64,000 bases of DNA from positions 558,001 to 622,000 of the forward strand of contig CAWAZY010000003.1 of the NCBI GenBank assembly GCA_963786675.1, given 5' to 3'. A program made the position numbers and the translations under genes. Positions 1 through 9,765 of the stretch are shown here, piece after piece; position 1 is the first letter of the stretch, and each line of letters begins with the position of its first letter. Below the pieces are notes generated by a model. That model saw only the letters and a program-made list of their open reading frames with translations. It did no database searches and was not told the DNA's origin. The DNA is from JAGVSR01 sp963786675 (lineage in GTDB: Bacteria; Pseudomonadota; Alphaproteobacteria; Rhizobiales; Hyphomicrobiaceae).

Positions 1-90
1 ACAGATGGTATTTTGTTAATGTGATTCGGCCAGAGTCTCTTGGCGAGTTTCGTCGCGTTCACCCCTGAACATGAAATTGCGGAACCTCAA

Positions 91-984
91 ATGCCATCGA
101 AATTTGATCTGAAGCTTTGGGCCACGGTTATGCTGGTGTCGGCAGGCGCTGCGGTCCCGCCGGGTCAATCGGCCCATGCCGCCGAGCCTGATCAGTCCAG
201 CACCGGCGCCGCCGAGTCCGCCTATCCGCTGCAATCGGGGGCTGATCAGCATTTCTATCTGCGGGGCGACTTCGGCGTCGGGGACTTGGACCTCGGGCGC
301 GTTTCTCAATCCGAAATTACCAGCAACGGCGGCACGTTCCTTTCTCACGCGATCGACGACACGACCTACTTGGGCGTGGGGGTCGGTCTTCAATTCGGTA
401 AGCATTTCCGCTCCGACCTGACGGGCGAGTATCGCGCGGCGGCGGACCTGAGCGCGCTGGATAACCTTGCCGGCGATCTGCTACTGGGCGATGGGACCGT
501 CGACGGCGCGCTGCAAGCCAACACGCACTATCGCGCTCGTCTAATGTCCTACGTGGGGCTGCTCAACGCCTATGTGGATCTATTCCATTGGAGTGGCTTC
601 ACGCCATACGTCGGGGCCGGAGCCGGATTTGTGCACAACAAGGTCATGGGCCTGCGAACCACATCCACAGCCACCTTCACCGATGCAAACACCGGCGAGG
701 TGACTGTTCAAAACACAACTGGCACGTCCCGCTCGCATTCTCAGACGAATTTCGCCTGGGCCCTCATGGCCGGCACCAGTTACGACATCAGTCCCAACGC
801 CAAACTCGATCTCGGCTATCGCTACCTCAATCTCGGTTCCGGGGTCGCATTAGCCTCCAGTCTCATCAACTGCGACTGCGGGACGGTCGGCGGGCCACTG
901 GAAGGCACCGACCTCGCCTCGCATGAGTTCCGGATTGGCCTGCGCTGGGCATTTGAAGCTCCCTGGCCCGGCGATGGGAATTAG
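91..984 (+). CDS. Outer membrane beta-barrel protein (Omp25/31-like)
   Basis: Predicted 297-residue outer membrane barrel protein. Residues 1 to about 31 form a signal peptide: a basic start, a hydrophobic stretch (ATVMLVSAGAAV) and an AHA-A cleavage site. The mature part is rich in alternating aromatic and glycine strands (YVGAGAGF, KLDLGYRYLNLGSG, HEFRIGLRWAF), typical of the small porin-family barrels of alphaproteobacteria. The ATG at 91 is preferred over an upstream in-frame TTG because it places the signal peptide at the N-terminus. The role is probably structural or adhesive. The exact family is inferred from motifs only. It lies just before the giant surface protein on the same strand. 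Confidence 0.75.
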   Translation: MPSKFDLKLWATVMLVSAGAAVPPGQSAHAAEPDQSSTGAAESAYPLQSGADQHFYLRGDFGVGDLDLGRVSQSEITSNGGTFLSHAIDDTTYLGVGVGLQFGKHFRSDLTGEYRAAADLSALDNLAGDLLLGDGTVDGALQANTHYRARLMSYVGLLNAYVDLFHWSGFTPYVGAGAGFVHNKVMGLRTTSTATFTDANTGEVTVQNTTGTSRSHSQTNFAWALMAGTSYDISPNAKLDLGYRYLNLGSGVALASSLINCDCGTVGGPLEGTDLASHEFRIGLRWAFEAPWPGDGN

Positions 985-1158
985 CCGCCAAAGCACCACA
1001 GCAACGGATCCCGCACGCGCCGCCGCGTTGGCGCTCACGGCCCGGCGTCGCCCCCTGTGCCATGCCGGCCGCAACCTGATGCAAACGACCATGACGTGAT
1101 CCAGCCACCACTATGCCGCCGCCACCCAGCCAACTCGAGCTCTACAGGACCGCCAGAC

Positions 1159-4100
1159 ATGACAAAGCTGCACAAAGAGGCCCATTCAACCCTCCAAGCC
1201 AAGCCTCTTGCGTTTGCCAATCGCATGCTGGCGCTGGAGCCGCGCTACATCTTCGATGCGGCGATGGCGACGGAGCTGGCGGACATCGTTCACGTTACAA
1301 GTGACACGGGCTACTCCGGGCCAGCGGCGGCCGATACTGGCGCGGAAATGGTCGCCGCCGCCCGAGAGCTCTCTGCGTTTGATGCGATCCACGACGGCAG
1401 CGGTGCGCCCGTCAGCGAGGCTGAATTCCAAAGTGCGATTTCAACGTACGTCGATGCTCACAATCTGGCGTCGGCAAACGACGAAGTCGCCTTCGTAGAT
1501 TCCCGGCTCGCTGATCTCGGAACTCTCATTTCCTCAATTCCCGATGGAACCCGGATCGTGCTGATCGATGGTAGCCGCGATGGCGTCGAGCAGATGACCG
1601 CCGCGCTGGAAGACATGCAGGGCATTACCGGCGTTCATATCATTTCCCATGGCACGGCAGGGGCGCTGCAACTGGGAACGTCGACGCTGGATGCCGAAAC
1701 CATGTCGGGAATGTACCGGGAGGCCCTGAGCGGCATTCGCGACAACCTAGATCCTGACGCCGACATTCTGATCTACGGCTGCAACTTTGCGGCGGGCCAA
1801 TCCGGCGCCAACGCCGTTGCGCTGCTGGCGGAATTGACCGGGGCCGATGTCGCGGCATCCGACGACCTCACTGGTACCGGCGGCGACTGGGAGCTGGAAG
1901 TATCAGCCGGTGCGGTAGAGGCAATTGGTCTGTCTCCGAAGGCCTGGGCACACACGCTCGATCTGGCTATCACGAATGTCGGTGTTACGGGTGGACCAAG
2001 TGGCGTCACGGGTGCAAACGTCAATGCACTCGCCAATCAAATTCTCGGCGGTGGTGTCACAATCAATTCCGCGACGTATTACGGCGGCGCGCTCCAGGCC
2101 GCCACCTTCGTCACAGGCGCCGGTAGCAGCTTTGGCAGCAACGTCCTGGCCTTCACGGACGGCGCGATCTTTTCGACGGGGACAGCCGTATCGGTTGCGG
2201 GTCCTAACAATAGTCCTGGTTTCACCGTCGATGCTCCCGGCATCGACAACAACGCTGAGTTCAATGCCTTGGCGGGCGGCAGCACCCGTGACGCGTCGTA
2301 TATCACGATCAATTTCACGCCGGATGTACCGCCGGGCGCCTCCGCCGGCGATACCGGTCGTATGACCATGCAGATCGTGTTCGGGTCCGACGAATACAAC
2401 GAGTACGTCTACGGCAGCGTCAACGACACGATGGCAATCATCGTCAACGGCCAGAACAAGGCCGTGGTCCCCAACGGCCTCGCTATCGGAATCGATACCA
2501 TCAATGCCGCCGGCACCTACAATCCGGCCTTCGGCAGTCCAACGCTGGACCCGAACCCCGAACACGTCGGCGCAGGCTTCGAAAGTGCCAACCCGAGCCT
2601 GTACGTCAACAACGACACCGGCGCTTTGAACACGCAGATGGACGGCTTCACCATCACGTTGCCTGTTACCTTCGACGTGATAGTCGGTCAGGCCAATACG
2701 ATTACTATCGGCATCGCCGATACCGCCGATCCATTGCTCGATTCATGGATGTTCGTGAAGGCGAACTCCGGTCAAACCGTCATCATTGCCGAAGGCGATA
2801 GCGTCATCACGCCAACCAACGTACCCATTACGATCGACGTTACAGCCAATGACTTCGATCTGCAGGGTGACCCGCTCACCATCACACACATCAACGACGC
2901 GCTCGTCAGCCCGGGCGATGTCATCACGCTTGCTTCCGGAGCCACCGTCACGATCGGCGTTGGCGGCAGCATCACGATTGAAGGCGACGGTATCAATCCG
3001 GCAAACGATGCCTTCACGTACGCCATCACGGACGGCAACGGCGGTTCGTCACTGGCCTTTGTCAACGTCACCTTGACCGCCCCTCTCATCAATACGGCCC
3101 CTGTCGGAGTCAACGACAACATTCCGGCTACCGAGGATGCGCCGGTCACGCAGAACGTGCTCGGCAACGACACCGATGTGGATAGCGACCCCTTGACGAT
3201 TTCGGGAGCCTCAATCGACTGGAACGGCGACGGCGTGCCCGACCCGATTGTGCTCGGTTCGCCGACGGCGATCGTCTCCTCCACCGGCGCGGCCATCGGC
3301 GTCATCACCGTCAATGGCAATGGCGATGTCACTTTCGCGCCGTCCCAAAACTATACCGGTCCGGTTCCCAATCTCACCTATACGCCCAATGACGGCACGG
3401 TCGATGGCACGCCAGCCACCGTGACATTCGGGCCAATTGTGCCTGTCAACGATGCCCCTGATGCCGTCGACGGGACGGTGACGACGGCCTACCTGACGCC
3501 GGTGGTGGTGGACTTCACCGGCAACGACACGGATGCGGACGGCGATCCGCTGACGGTCACGGCGGCGACGCTCACCGATCCGGCGAGCGGTACGCTGAGC
3601 GAGGACCCGGTAACGGGCGTGTGGACCTTCACGCCGGCGGTCGGCTACTCGGGCGACGCGGTGATCAGCTACACGATCACCGACCAGGATGGTGCGACGG
3701 ATACGGCAACGCACACGGTGACGGTGGCCAACGCGCTGCCGGCGCTGACCGATCCGGCCCCGGGCGTTCCGGGCACGCCGGAGATCGATCCGTCCGATCC
3801 GTCGAACCTTCTGGTTGCGGCGACGGACGGCGTGCCGCTGACGCTGGCGGCGGGCAGCTACTTTACCGATCCGAACGGCGATCCGCTGACGATCACGCCG
3901 GACATGACGGGCGTGCCGGCCTGGCTGAGCTACGATCCGCTGACGCAGACGTTCTCCGGCACGCCGCCGGTGGACAACGCCGGGCACTCCGATCGTGATC
4001 CCGGTGGTGGTCGATGACGGCCAGGGCGGGTGTAATCGCGGCGACGCTGACCATCACCCCATCGAACCCGGCCCCTGATGCCGTCGACGGGACGGTGACG

Positions 4101-5912
4101 ACGGGCTACCTGACGCCGGTGGTGGTGGACTTCACCGGCAACGACACGGATGCGGACGGCGATCCGCTGACGGTCACGGCGGCAACGCTCACCGATCCGG
4201 CGAGCGGTACGCTGAGCGAGGACCCGGTAACGGGCGTGTGGACCTTCACGCCGGCGGTCGGCTACTCGGGCGACGCGGTGATCAGCTACACGATCACCGA
4301 CCAGGATGGCGCCACCGATATGGCAACGCACACGGTGACGGTGGCCAACGCGCTGCCGGCGCTGACCGATCCGGCCCCGGGCGTTCCGGGCACGCCGGAG
4401 ATCGATCCGTCCGATCCGTCGAACCTTCTGGTTGCGGCCACGGACGGCGTACCGCTGTCGCTGGCGGCGGGCAGCTACTTTACCGATCCCAACGGCGATC
4501 CGCTGACGATCACGCCGGACATGACGGGCGTGCCGGCCTGGCTGAGCTACGATCCGCTGACGCAGACGTTCTCCGGCACGCCGCCGGTGGACAACGCGGG
4601 CACTGCGATCGTGATCCCGGTGGTGGTCGATGACGGCCAGGGCGGGGTAATCGCGGCGACGCTGACCATCACCCCATCGAACCCGGCCCCTGATGCCGTC
4701 GACGGGACGGTGACGACGGCCTACCTGACGCCGGTGGTGGTGGACTTCACCGGCAACGACACGGATGCGGACGGCGATCCGCTGACGGTCACGGCGGCGA
4801 CGCTCACCGATCCGGCGAGCGGTACGCTGAGCGAGGACCCGGTGACGGGCGTGTGGACCTTCACGCCGGCGGTCGGCTACTCGGGCGACGCGGTGATCAG
4901 CTACACGATCACCGACCAGGATGGCGCCACCGATATGGCGACGCACACGGTGACGGTGGCCAACGCGCTGCCGGCGCTGACCGATCCGGCCCCGGGCGTT
5001 CCGGGCACGCCGGAGATCGATCCGTCCGATCCGTCGAACCTTCTGGTTGCGGCGACGGACGGCGTGCCGCTGACGCTGGCGGCGGGCAGCTACTTTACCG
5101 ATCCCAACGGCGATCCTCTGACGATCACGCCGGACATGACGGGCGTGCCGGCCTGGCTGAGCTACGATCCGCTGACGCAGACGTTCTCCGGCACGCCGCC
5201 GGTGGACAACGCGGGCACTGCGATCGTGATCCCGGTGGTGGTCGATGACGGCCAGGGCGGGGTAATCGCGGCGACGCTGACCATCACCCCATCGAACCCG
5301 GCCCCTGATGCCGTCGACGGGACGGTGACGACGGCCTACCTGACGCCGGTGGTGGTGGACTTCACCGGCAACGACACGGATGCGGACGGCGATCCGCTGA
5401 CGGTCACGGCGGCGACGCTCACCGATCCGGCGAGCGGTACGCTGAGCGAGGACCCGGTAACGGGCGTGTGGACCTTCACGCCGGCGGTCGGCTACTCGGG
5501 CGACGCGGTGATCAGCTACACGATCACCGACCAGGATGGCGCCACCGATACGGCGACGCACACGGTGACGGTGGCGCGGCCGCCATTGGCAGCGGTGGCA
5601 GACTTCAGCAAGACCAAGTCCGGTGTTGCCGTCAGCGGCAACGCATCTCTGGGCGATACGTTTGTCCAAGGTTCCAAATTCAAGATTGTGGTCAAGCCGC
5701 CGCATGGAACGGTGGTGATGAAGCCGGACGGCACCTACAGGTACACACCAAAGCCGGGCTTCTCAGGTAAGGACAGGTTTTACTACCGGATTACGGATCC
5801 GACCGGACAGGTTGTCACCCAGACCGTGACCATTGACGTCGCCTCGCGCTCGTTGGCCCACCGCTGCCTCACGTCGTTTGCGAATTTTGGCAACCAACTA
5901 CGCCGCCGCTAA
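1159..5912 (+). CDS. Giant surface protein: LEPR motif, DUF4347, choice-of-anchor L, cadherin/Ig-like repeats (frame broken twice)
   Basis: Predicted secreted adhesin-like protein, 1583 residues if two single-base insertions (near 3980 and 4031) are removed. The start MTKLHKEA at 1159 puts the LEPRYIFDAA motif at residues 26-35, as in other large DUF4347 proteins. DUF4347 spans about 115-262 (IISHGTAGALQLG, LIYGCNFAAGQSG, ASDDLTGTGGDWELE). A choice-of-anchor L domain follows at about 270-538 (FGSDEYNEYVYGSVND). The rest is cadherin-like and He_PIG-type Ig domains with GNDTDADGDPL calcium-site-like motifs, including four nearly identical 205-residue units. No ordinary Sec signal peptide is visible, which suggests export by a dedicated machine. 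The next four genes are the likely exporter. Family assignments come from motif recognition. The frame break may be a sequencing error in a repeat. Confidence 0.8.
3454..5574 (+). repeat. 615-bp tandem repeat array, three full units and one partial
   Basis: Units begin at about 3454, 4071, 4686 and 5301, each starting GCCCCTGATGCCGTCGACGG. The spacing is 617, 615 and 615 bp, and the extra 2 bp in the first unit are the two inserted bases. The units are almost identical at the DNA level. Each encodes a cadherin-like domain (TDADGDPLTV) followed by a He_PIG-type Ig domain (GVPAWLSYDPLTQTFSGTPP). The fourth copy stops after the cadherin-like half. The near-identity suggests recent expansion or ongoing homogenisation, and the copy number may be wrong in a short-read assembly. 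Confidence 0.92.
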
Positions 5913-6008
5913 CCATCACGTCTGCGCGCCAGTACTTGCGTAAGTTTCCGGCAAGGCACGTCCCCGTTGATGGGGTCATGCCTTTCCGGACCACTTCCGG
6001 AAGATCAC

Positions 6009-7442
6009 ATGACGAGCAGTGCTCGAAGTCCGATACCCATTGCGGTAACCCTGATGCTTGCTTGCCATCTTGCCGGCTGTGCCGCGATCTCGCCACCGGT
6101 CACCGGCGGCGAGATCGCAGGCTTCACCGCGCAACTGGTGGAAGATCTGGCGGCAACGCCGGATCCGCCGGACGGCGTCCTGACGGCCGACGGTGCGGTT
6201 CACCGTGCCGTGGTCTACAATCATGCGGTCCGCGCCAAACAACTGGAAGTCACCCTGGCCGAGCATCGCGTTCGGGCGGAGAGCGGTGCCATGCTGCCGG
6301 GCCTCGTGGCCAGTAGCGATTATTACCGGCGCGACCGGCCTCTGCTGACCCATTCCAGTCGGTCCGACCTGTACGCGACGTCGACGGATTCGCGCATGAT
6401 CGCGCGCGATATCGAATTGAGCTGGAATATCCTTGATTTTGGATTGTCATTCATTCGGACCAGGCAGGGGCTCGATGAGAGTTATCGCCAATCGGAGGAG
6501 GCCCGCCGCGTCACGTCGCGGCTCATCGAGGAGACACGTTCGATCTATTGGCGGGCGGTGGCCTTCGAAACCATCGCGCCGGCCATGGCGAAGTTGGATA
6601 AGGAAGTCGGCGCCGCGATGGAACTGTCGCGCATGGCCGCCCGGAATCCGGCCATCGATCCCATGGAGCCGATCACCTATCAGCGCGAACTTCTCAATCT
6701 GCAGCGCGAACTCAATGAATTGTTGACGAGCCTCGCAGGTGCCACGGATCAACTCAAACACTCCATCGGGTCTCCGGGGCTGCAGCGGCTGCGACTGGAG
6801 ACGGGCGCTGCCATACGGGCAGAGCCCCGGCCGGCATCGCGCGCCGAGGACGATGTCCGCATCGCCTTGCTGCAGCGGGCTGAGATCAGACAGCAGATGT
6901 ACGATTTGCGGATTACGGCCGACGAGGCCACGGCGACGGTTCTGCGGGCCTTGCCGGGAGCCACATTCAGTCAGTCATTCGCGGCGGATTCCAATTCATT
7001 TCTCTTTCATAGCCATTGGGTCAGCTGGGGCGCGCAACTCGCCGGCAATCTGATCAACATCGTCCGCCTGCCAAGCAATCTGGCGGCCATCGACGCCCAG
7101 CAGGCCGTCAACCGCCAGACCGCGCTCAGCGTTGCTGCGGCAGTCGTCATGCAGGTGCACGTCGCGCGGGCACGGCTCTGGATCCAGGGTCGGGCCTACC
7201 GCGATGCGCGGCGCTTTGCGGATTCACAGCGGTCGCTCATGCAGCAGGTGCGTGCGTCGGTGGCGGCCGGCAAGACCGGTACCCATGCCATTGCGCGGGA
7301 AAAGCTTGCAACGCTCTTGGCCGACGCAAGAGCCATCATCGCCTATGCGGACGTCGAAGCCGCACGGGCAGCTTACGCAACCGCGCGGGGTGATCCAGCT
7401 GAAGTTGCCGGTTGGCAGCCGAGCCTTCAGGAACAAGGGTAA
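6009..7442 (+). CDS. TolC-family outer membrane efflux lipoprotein
   Basis: 477-residue protein of the outer membrane factor family, the trimeric channel of tripartite exporters. The N-terminus carries a lipoprotein signal with lipobox LAGC (residues about 20-23), so it should be lipid-anchored in the outer membrane. The body is mostly helical with heptad-like runs, including long coiled helices around residues 170-250 and 370-460, as expected for the periplasmic tunnel. The ATG at 6009 is chosen because it places the signal peptide correctly; an in-frame start 14 codons upstream is less likely. The stop overlaps the next start (TAATG), which points to translational coupling with the adaptor. 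It probably provides the exit duct for the upstream surface protein. Confidence 0.82.
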   Translation: MTSSARSPIPIAVTLMLACHLAGCAAISPPVTGGEIAGFTAQLVEDLAATPDPPDGVLTADGAVHRAVVYNHAVRAKQLEVTLAEHRVRAESGAMLPGLVASSDYYRRDRPLLTHSSRSDLYATSTDSRMIARDIELSWNILDFGLSFIRTRQGLDESYRQSEEARRVTSRLIEETRSIYWRAVAFETIAPAMAKLDKEVGAAMELSRMAARNPAIDPMEPITYQRELLNLQRELNELLTSLAGATDQLKHSIGSPGLQRLRLETGAAIRAEPRPASRAEDDVRIALLQRAEIRQQMYDLRITADEATATVLRALPGATFSQSFAADSNSFLFHSHWVSWGAQLAGNLINIVRLPSNLAAIDAQQAVNRQTALSVAAAVVMQVHVARARLWIQGRAYRDARRFADSQRSLMQQVRASVAAGKTGTHAIAREKLATLLADARAIIAYADVEAARAAYATARGDPAEVAGWQPSLQEQG

Positions 7443-8278
7443 TGATCGCAGTGAAACACCGCAGCTTAGCAGAGCGCCATGCAGGTCTGGGGCTGCTGGC
7501 CCTGGCATCCGTAGCCGCGGGGGTTCTCATCGGTCCGGCCTCGCGTGCGTTGGCCGAGGGCACCGAGAGCAGGTCTGGCGTGACCACGACGGGCGGTGTT
7601 GCTTCGGGCGACAACGTCCGGGCAGTTGTGCGTTCCTACGAGACGGCGGCCATCAGCGCGGAAATCAACGCCCGCATCACCTACCTGCCCGGGCGCGAGG
7701 GTGATCTCTTTCGAAAAGGCGATCTTCTAGTTGAATTCGATTGCCGCCGTACCGTTGCCGAGTACGAAGCGGCGCAGGCGGCGTTCAACGCGCAACGCGC
7801 CGCCTACGAGGGACAACTTGAGATGCTTCGCTACATGGCCGCGGGGACCTTGGCTGTCGATCAGGCACGCTTCGAAATGGAAAGAGCCGCCGCCGAAGTG
7901 CGTGGCCTTGACGCCAAGCGCAAAAGTTGCCGGATCTACGCGCCGTTCGATGGCCGCGTTACGGAAAAGGCAGCGCACGTGGAGGAAATTGCGCAGCCCA
8001 ACCAGCCGCTGATCAGGATCATCAATGAGCGCAAGCTCGAGCTTGTGTTCATGGTGCCTTCCAGCTGGCTGCCGGTCATCACTGCTGGAACACGCTTCAC
8101 CGTAAAGATCGATGAAACCGGGGAAAGCCACCTCGCGCGTGTCGTTCAATCGACGGGTCTCATCGACCCGGTGAGCCAGAGTGCGCGGCTGATCGCGGAA
8201 ATCGTCGAGGCATCGCCCACCGTGCTTCCCGGAATGAGCGGAACGGCGGACTTTTCCCTGCAAAGGGCAGCGAAATGA
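7442..8278 (+). CDS. HlyD/RND-type periplasmic adaptor, small
   Basis: 278-residue membrane fusion protein. It has an N-terminal signal or anchor segment (LGLLALASVAAGVLIGPASRA), a split biotinyl-lipoyl-like domain (ITYLPGREGDLFRKGDLLVEFD, then CRIYAPFDGRV), a short helical hairpin and a beta-barrel domain ending LPGMSGTADFSL. It links an inner membrane component to the TolC-type channel. It overlaps tolC by one base and the next gene by four (ATGA), so the genes form one operon. It is shorter than most RND adaptors and lacks an obvious membrane-proximal domain. Substrate is inferred from context only. Confidence 0.8.
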   Translation: MIAVKHRSLAERHAGLGLLALASVAAGVLIGPASRALAEGTESRSGVTTTGGVASGDNVRAVVRSYETAAISAEINARITYLPGREGDLFRKGDLLVEFDCRRTVAEYEAAQAAFNAQRAAYEGQLEMLRYMAAGTLAVDQARFEMERAAAEVRGLDAKRKSCRIYAPFDGRVTEKAAHVEEIAQPNQPLIRIINERKLELVFMVPSSWLPVITAGTRFTVKIDETGESHLARVVQSTGLIDPVSQSARLIAEIVEASPTVLPGMSGTADFSLQRAAK

Positions 8279-9765
8279 AACCTGTGCCGGACACGGATAC
8301 CAGGGGCAGGAGCAACGCACAGGGTTCGGAGCCGGTGCGGCGGATCGGCGCCAAGCCGGATCACCCGCTCCGGGTGCAGCCCCACCTGGTTCCCAGAGCG
8401 GCCCGTGGGCTCGAGGCTCCGCCCGTGCCGGGGCCTAGTCCGATTTCGCAGTACATCGATCTGGAGATCGAGGCGCGCCAATGTTGCGACCTCGACACGC
8501 TGCGCCTAATGATCGTCAACCAGACCCGCAAACTGGCCCCGTACGATCAGGCCTTTCTCGTGGAACCCGCATATGCCGGCGGCTGGCATGTGACGCGCGC
8601 CTCCAGTGTCAGCAAAATCGACGTGCACAGTCCGCTGATACGGATGATCACGGCCTGGGTCCAGCATCCCAAACATACCGAAACGATGCGCGGCAGTGCG
8701 CGAATTGCGAACATGGCCGAGGAAGCCCGTGATTGGGGTTTGGACCCAGACGATCTGGCGAGCCCATTCGCCATGTGGCTGCCGCTCACGTCGCGCGGCG
8801 GCGAGATTCTGGCTGCGGTCATCGCCTTGAAAAAGGATGCTTGGCGATCGCAGCAGTCTGCCTTGCTGATGACGCTGGCCGGCGCTTACGCGCATGCTTG
8901 GAGCGCACTGGCGCCCCGGCCGGAGGCGTCGATAAATCGTGTGCGCCGCCATGTCTCCAAATCGCGGATTGCTTGGGGCCTGGGCGCGGCGGCACTGATA
9001 GCCGGTTTTCTGCCGGTCCCGATGTCCGCGCTGGCTCCCGCGGAAGTCGTGGCCGCCAAGCCCATGCTCGTCACAGCTCCCATCGAGGGCGTCATCGGCG
9101 ACATTCTGGCGCCGCCCGGCACGTGGGTGGAAGAAGGCGCGGTCATTGTCAGGTTCGTCGATGTCAAGTTGCGCAGCGATGTCGAAGTTGCGGCCCGCAA
9201 TACTGCGGTTGCCCAAGCGCGGCATTTCAAAGTGCTCCAATCGGCCATCGCCACCCAGCAGGATATGCAGGAGCTGGCGATTGCCAAAGCGGAGCTGGAT
9301 GTGGCGAGCGCGGAACTCAGCTCTGCGACAGAGCTTCTGGCGAGATCGCAAATTCGTGCGGAGCGCTCCGGCCTGCTGATCTACGCGGCCAAGTCCGACT
9401 GGATCGGCAAACCGGTTGCGGTCGGAGAACGCCTCATGGAAATCGGCGATCCAGCGCGGACTGAAATCCGGATCGAACTCCCCGTTTCCGATGCCTTCGC
9501 GCTCAAGCCAGGCGGGCGTGTCGCCCTGTTCCTGGATGGCGATCCGCTGCGGGGTATCGAAGGGGCGATCACGCGCACCAGTTATCGGCCGACCGCGACG
9601 GCCGGGCAAGCACTCGCCTTCATGGTGTATGCGGCGTTCGATGATGCGCGCGCGCGCCGGATAGGATTGCATGGGATTGCCCGCGTCAGCGGCGATCCCG
9701 TGCCGCTTTGGTTCTATCTTTTTCGCCGTCCCATCGCAGCGGTGCGCCAGAAGGCCGGCTTATGA
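8275..9765 (+). CDS. GAF-like domain fused to HlyD-type adaptor
   Basis: 496-residue protein with an unusual layout. Residues 1-55 are proline-rich and probably disordered. Residues about 60-215 resemble a GAF-like domain (LRLMIVNQTRKLAPYDQAFLV, FAMWLPLTSRGGEILAAVIAL). One membrane helix follows at about 231-252 (IAWGLGAAALIAGFLPVP), then a HlyD-type periplasmic region (VTAPIEGVIGDILAPPGTWV; RAERSGLLIYAAKSDWIG). The predicted topology is cytoplasmic sensor head, single span, periplasmic adaptor. ATGA overlaps at both ends place it firmly in the operon. The GAF call rests on sequence pattern and is tentative; the HlyD part is clear. Confidence 0.75.
   Translation: MKPVPDTDTRGRSNAQGSEPVRRIGAKPDHPLRVQPHLVPRAARGLEAPPVPGPSPISQYIDLEIEARQCCDLDTLRLMIVNQTRKLAPYDQAFLVEPAYAGGWHVTRASSVSKIDVHSPLIRMITAWVQHPKHTETMRGSARIANMAEEARDWGLDPDDLASPFAMWLPLTSRGGEILAAVIALKKDAWRSQQSALLMTLAGAYAHAWSALAPRPEASINRVRRHVSKSRIAWGLGAAALIAGFLPVPMSALAPAEVVAAKPMLVTAPIEGVIGDILAPPGTWVEEGAVIVRFVDVKLRSDVEVAARNTAVAQARHFKVLQSAIATQQDMQELAIAKAELDVASAELSSATELLARSQIRAERSGLLIYAAKSDWIGKPVAVGERLMEIGDPARTEIRIELPVSDAFALKPGGRVALFLDGDPLRGIEGAITRTSYRPTATAGQALAFMVYAAFDDARARRIGLHGIARVSGDPVPLWFYLFRRPIAAVRQKAGL

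Noticed and set aside
3930..5705. Long minus-strand ORF opposite the repeat region
   Set aside because: It reads as Arg/His-rich low-complexity sequence repeating with the 615-bp unit, a shadow of the plus-strand repeats.
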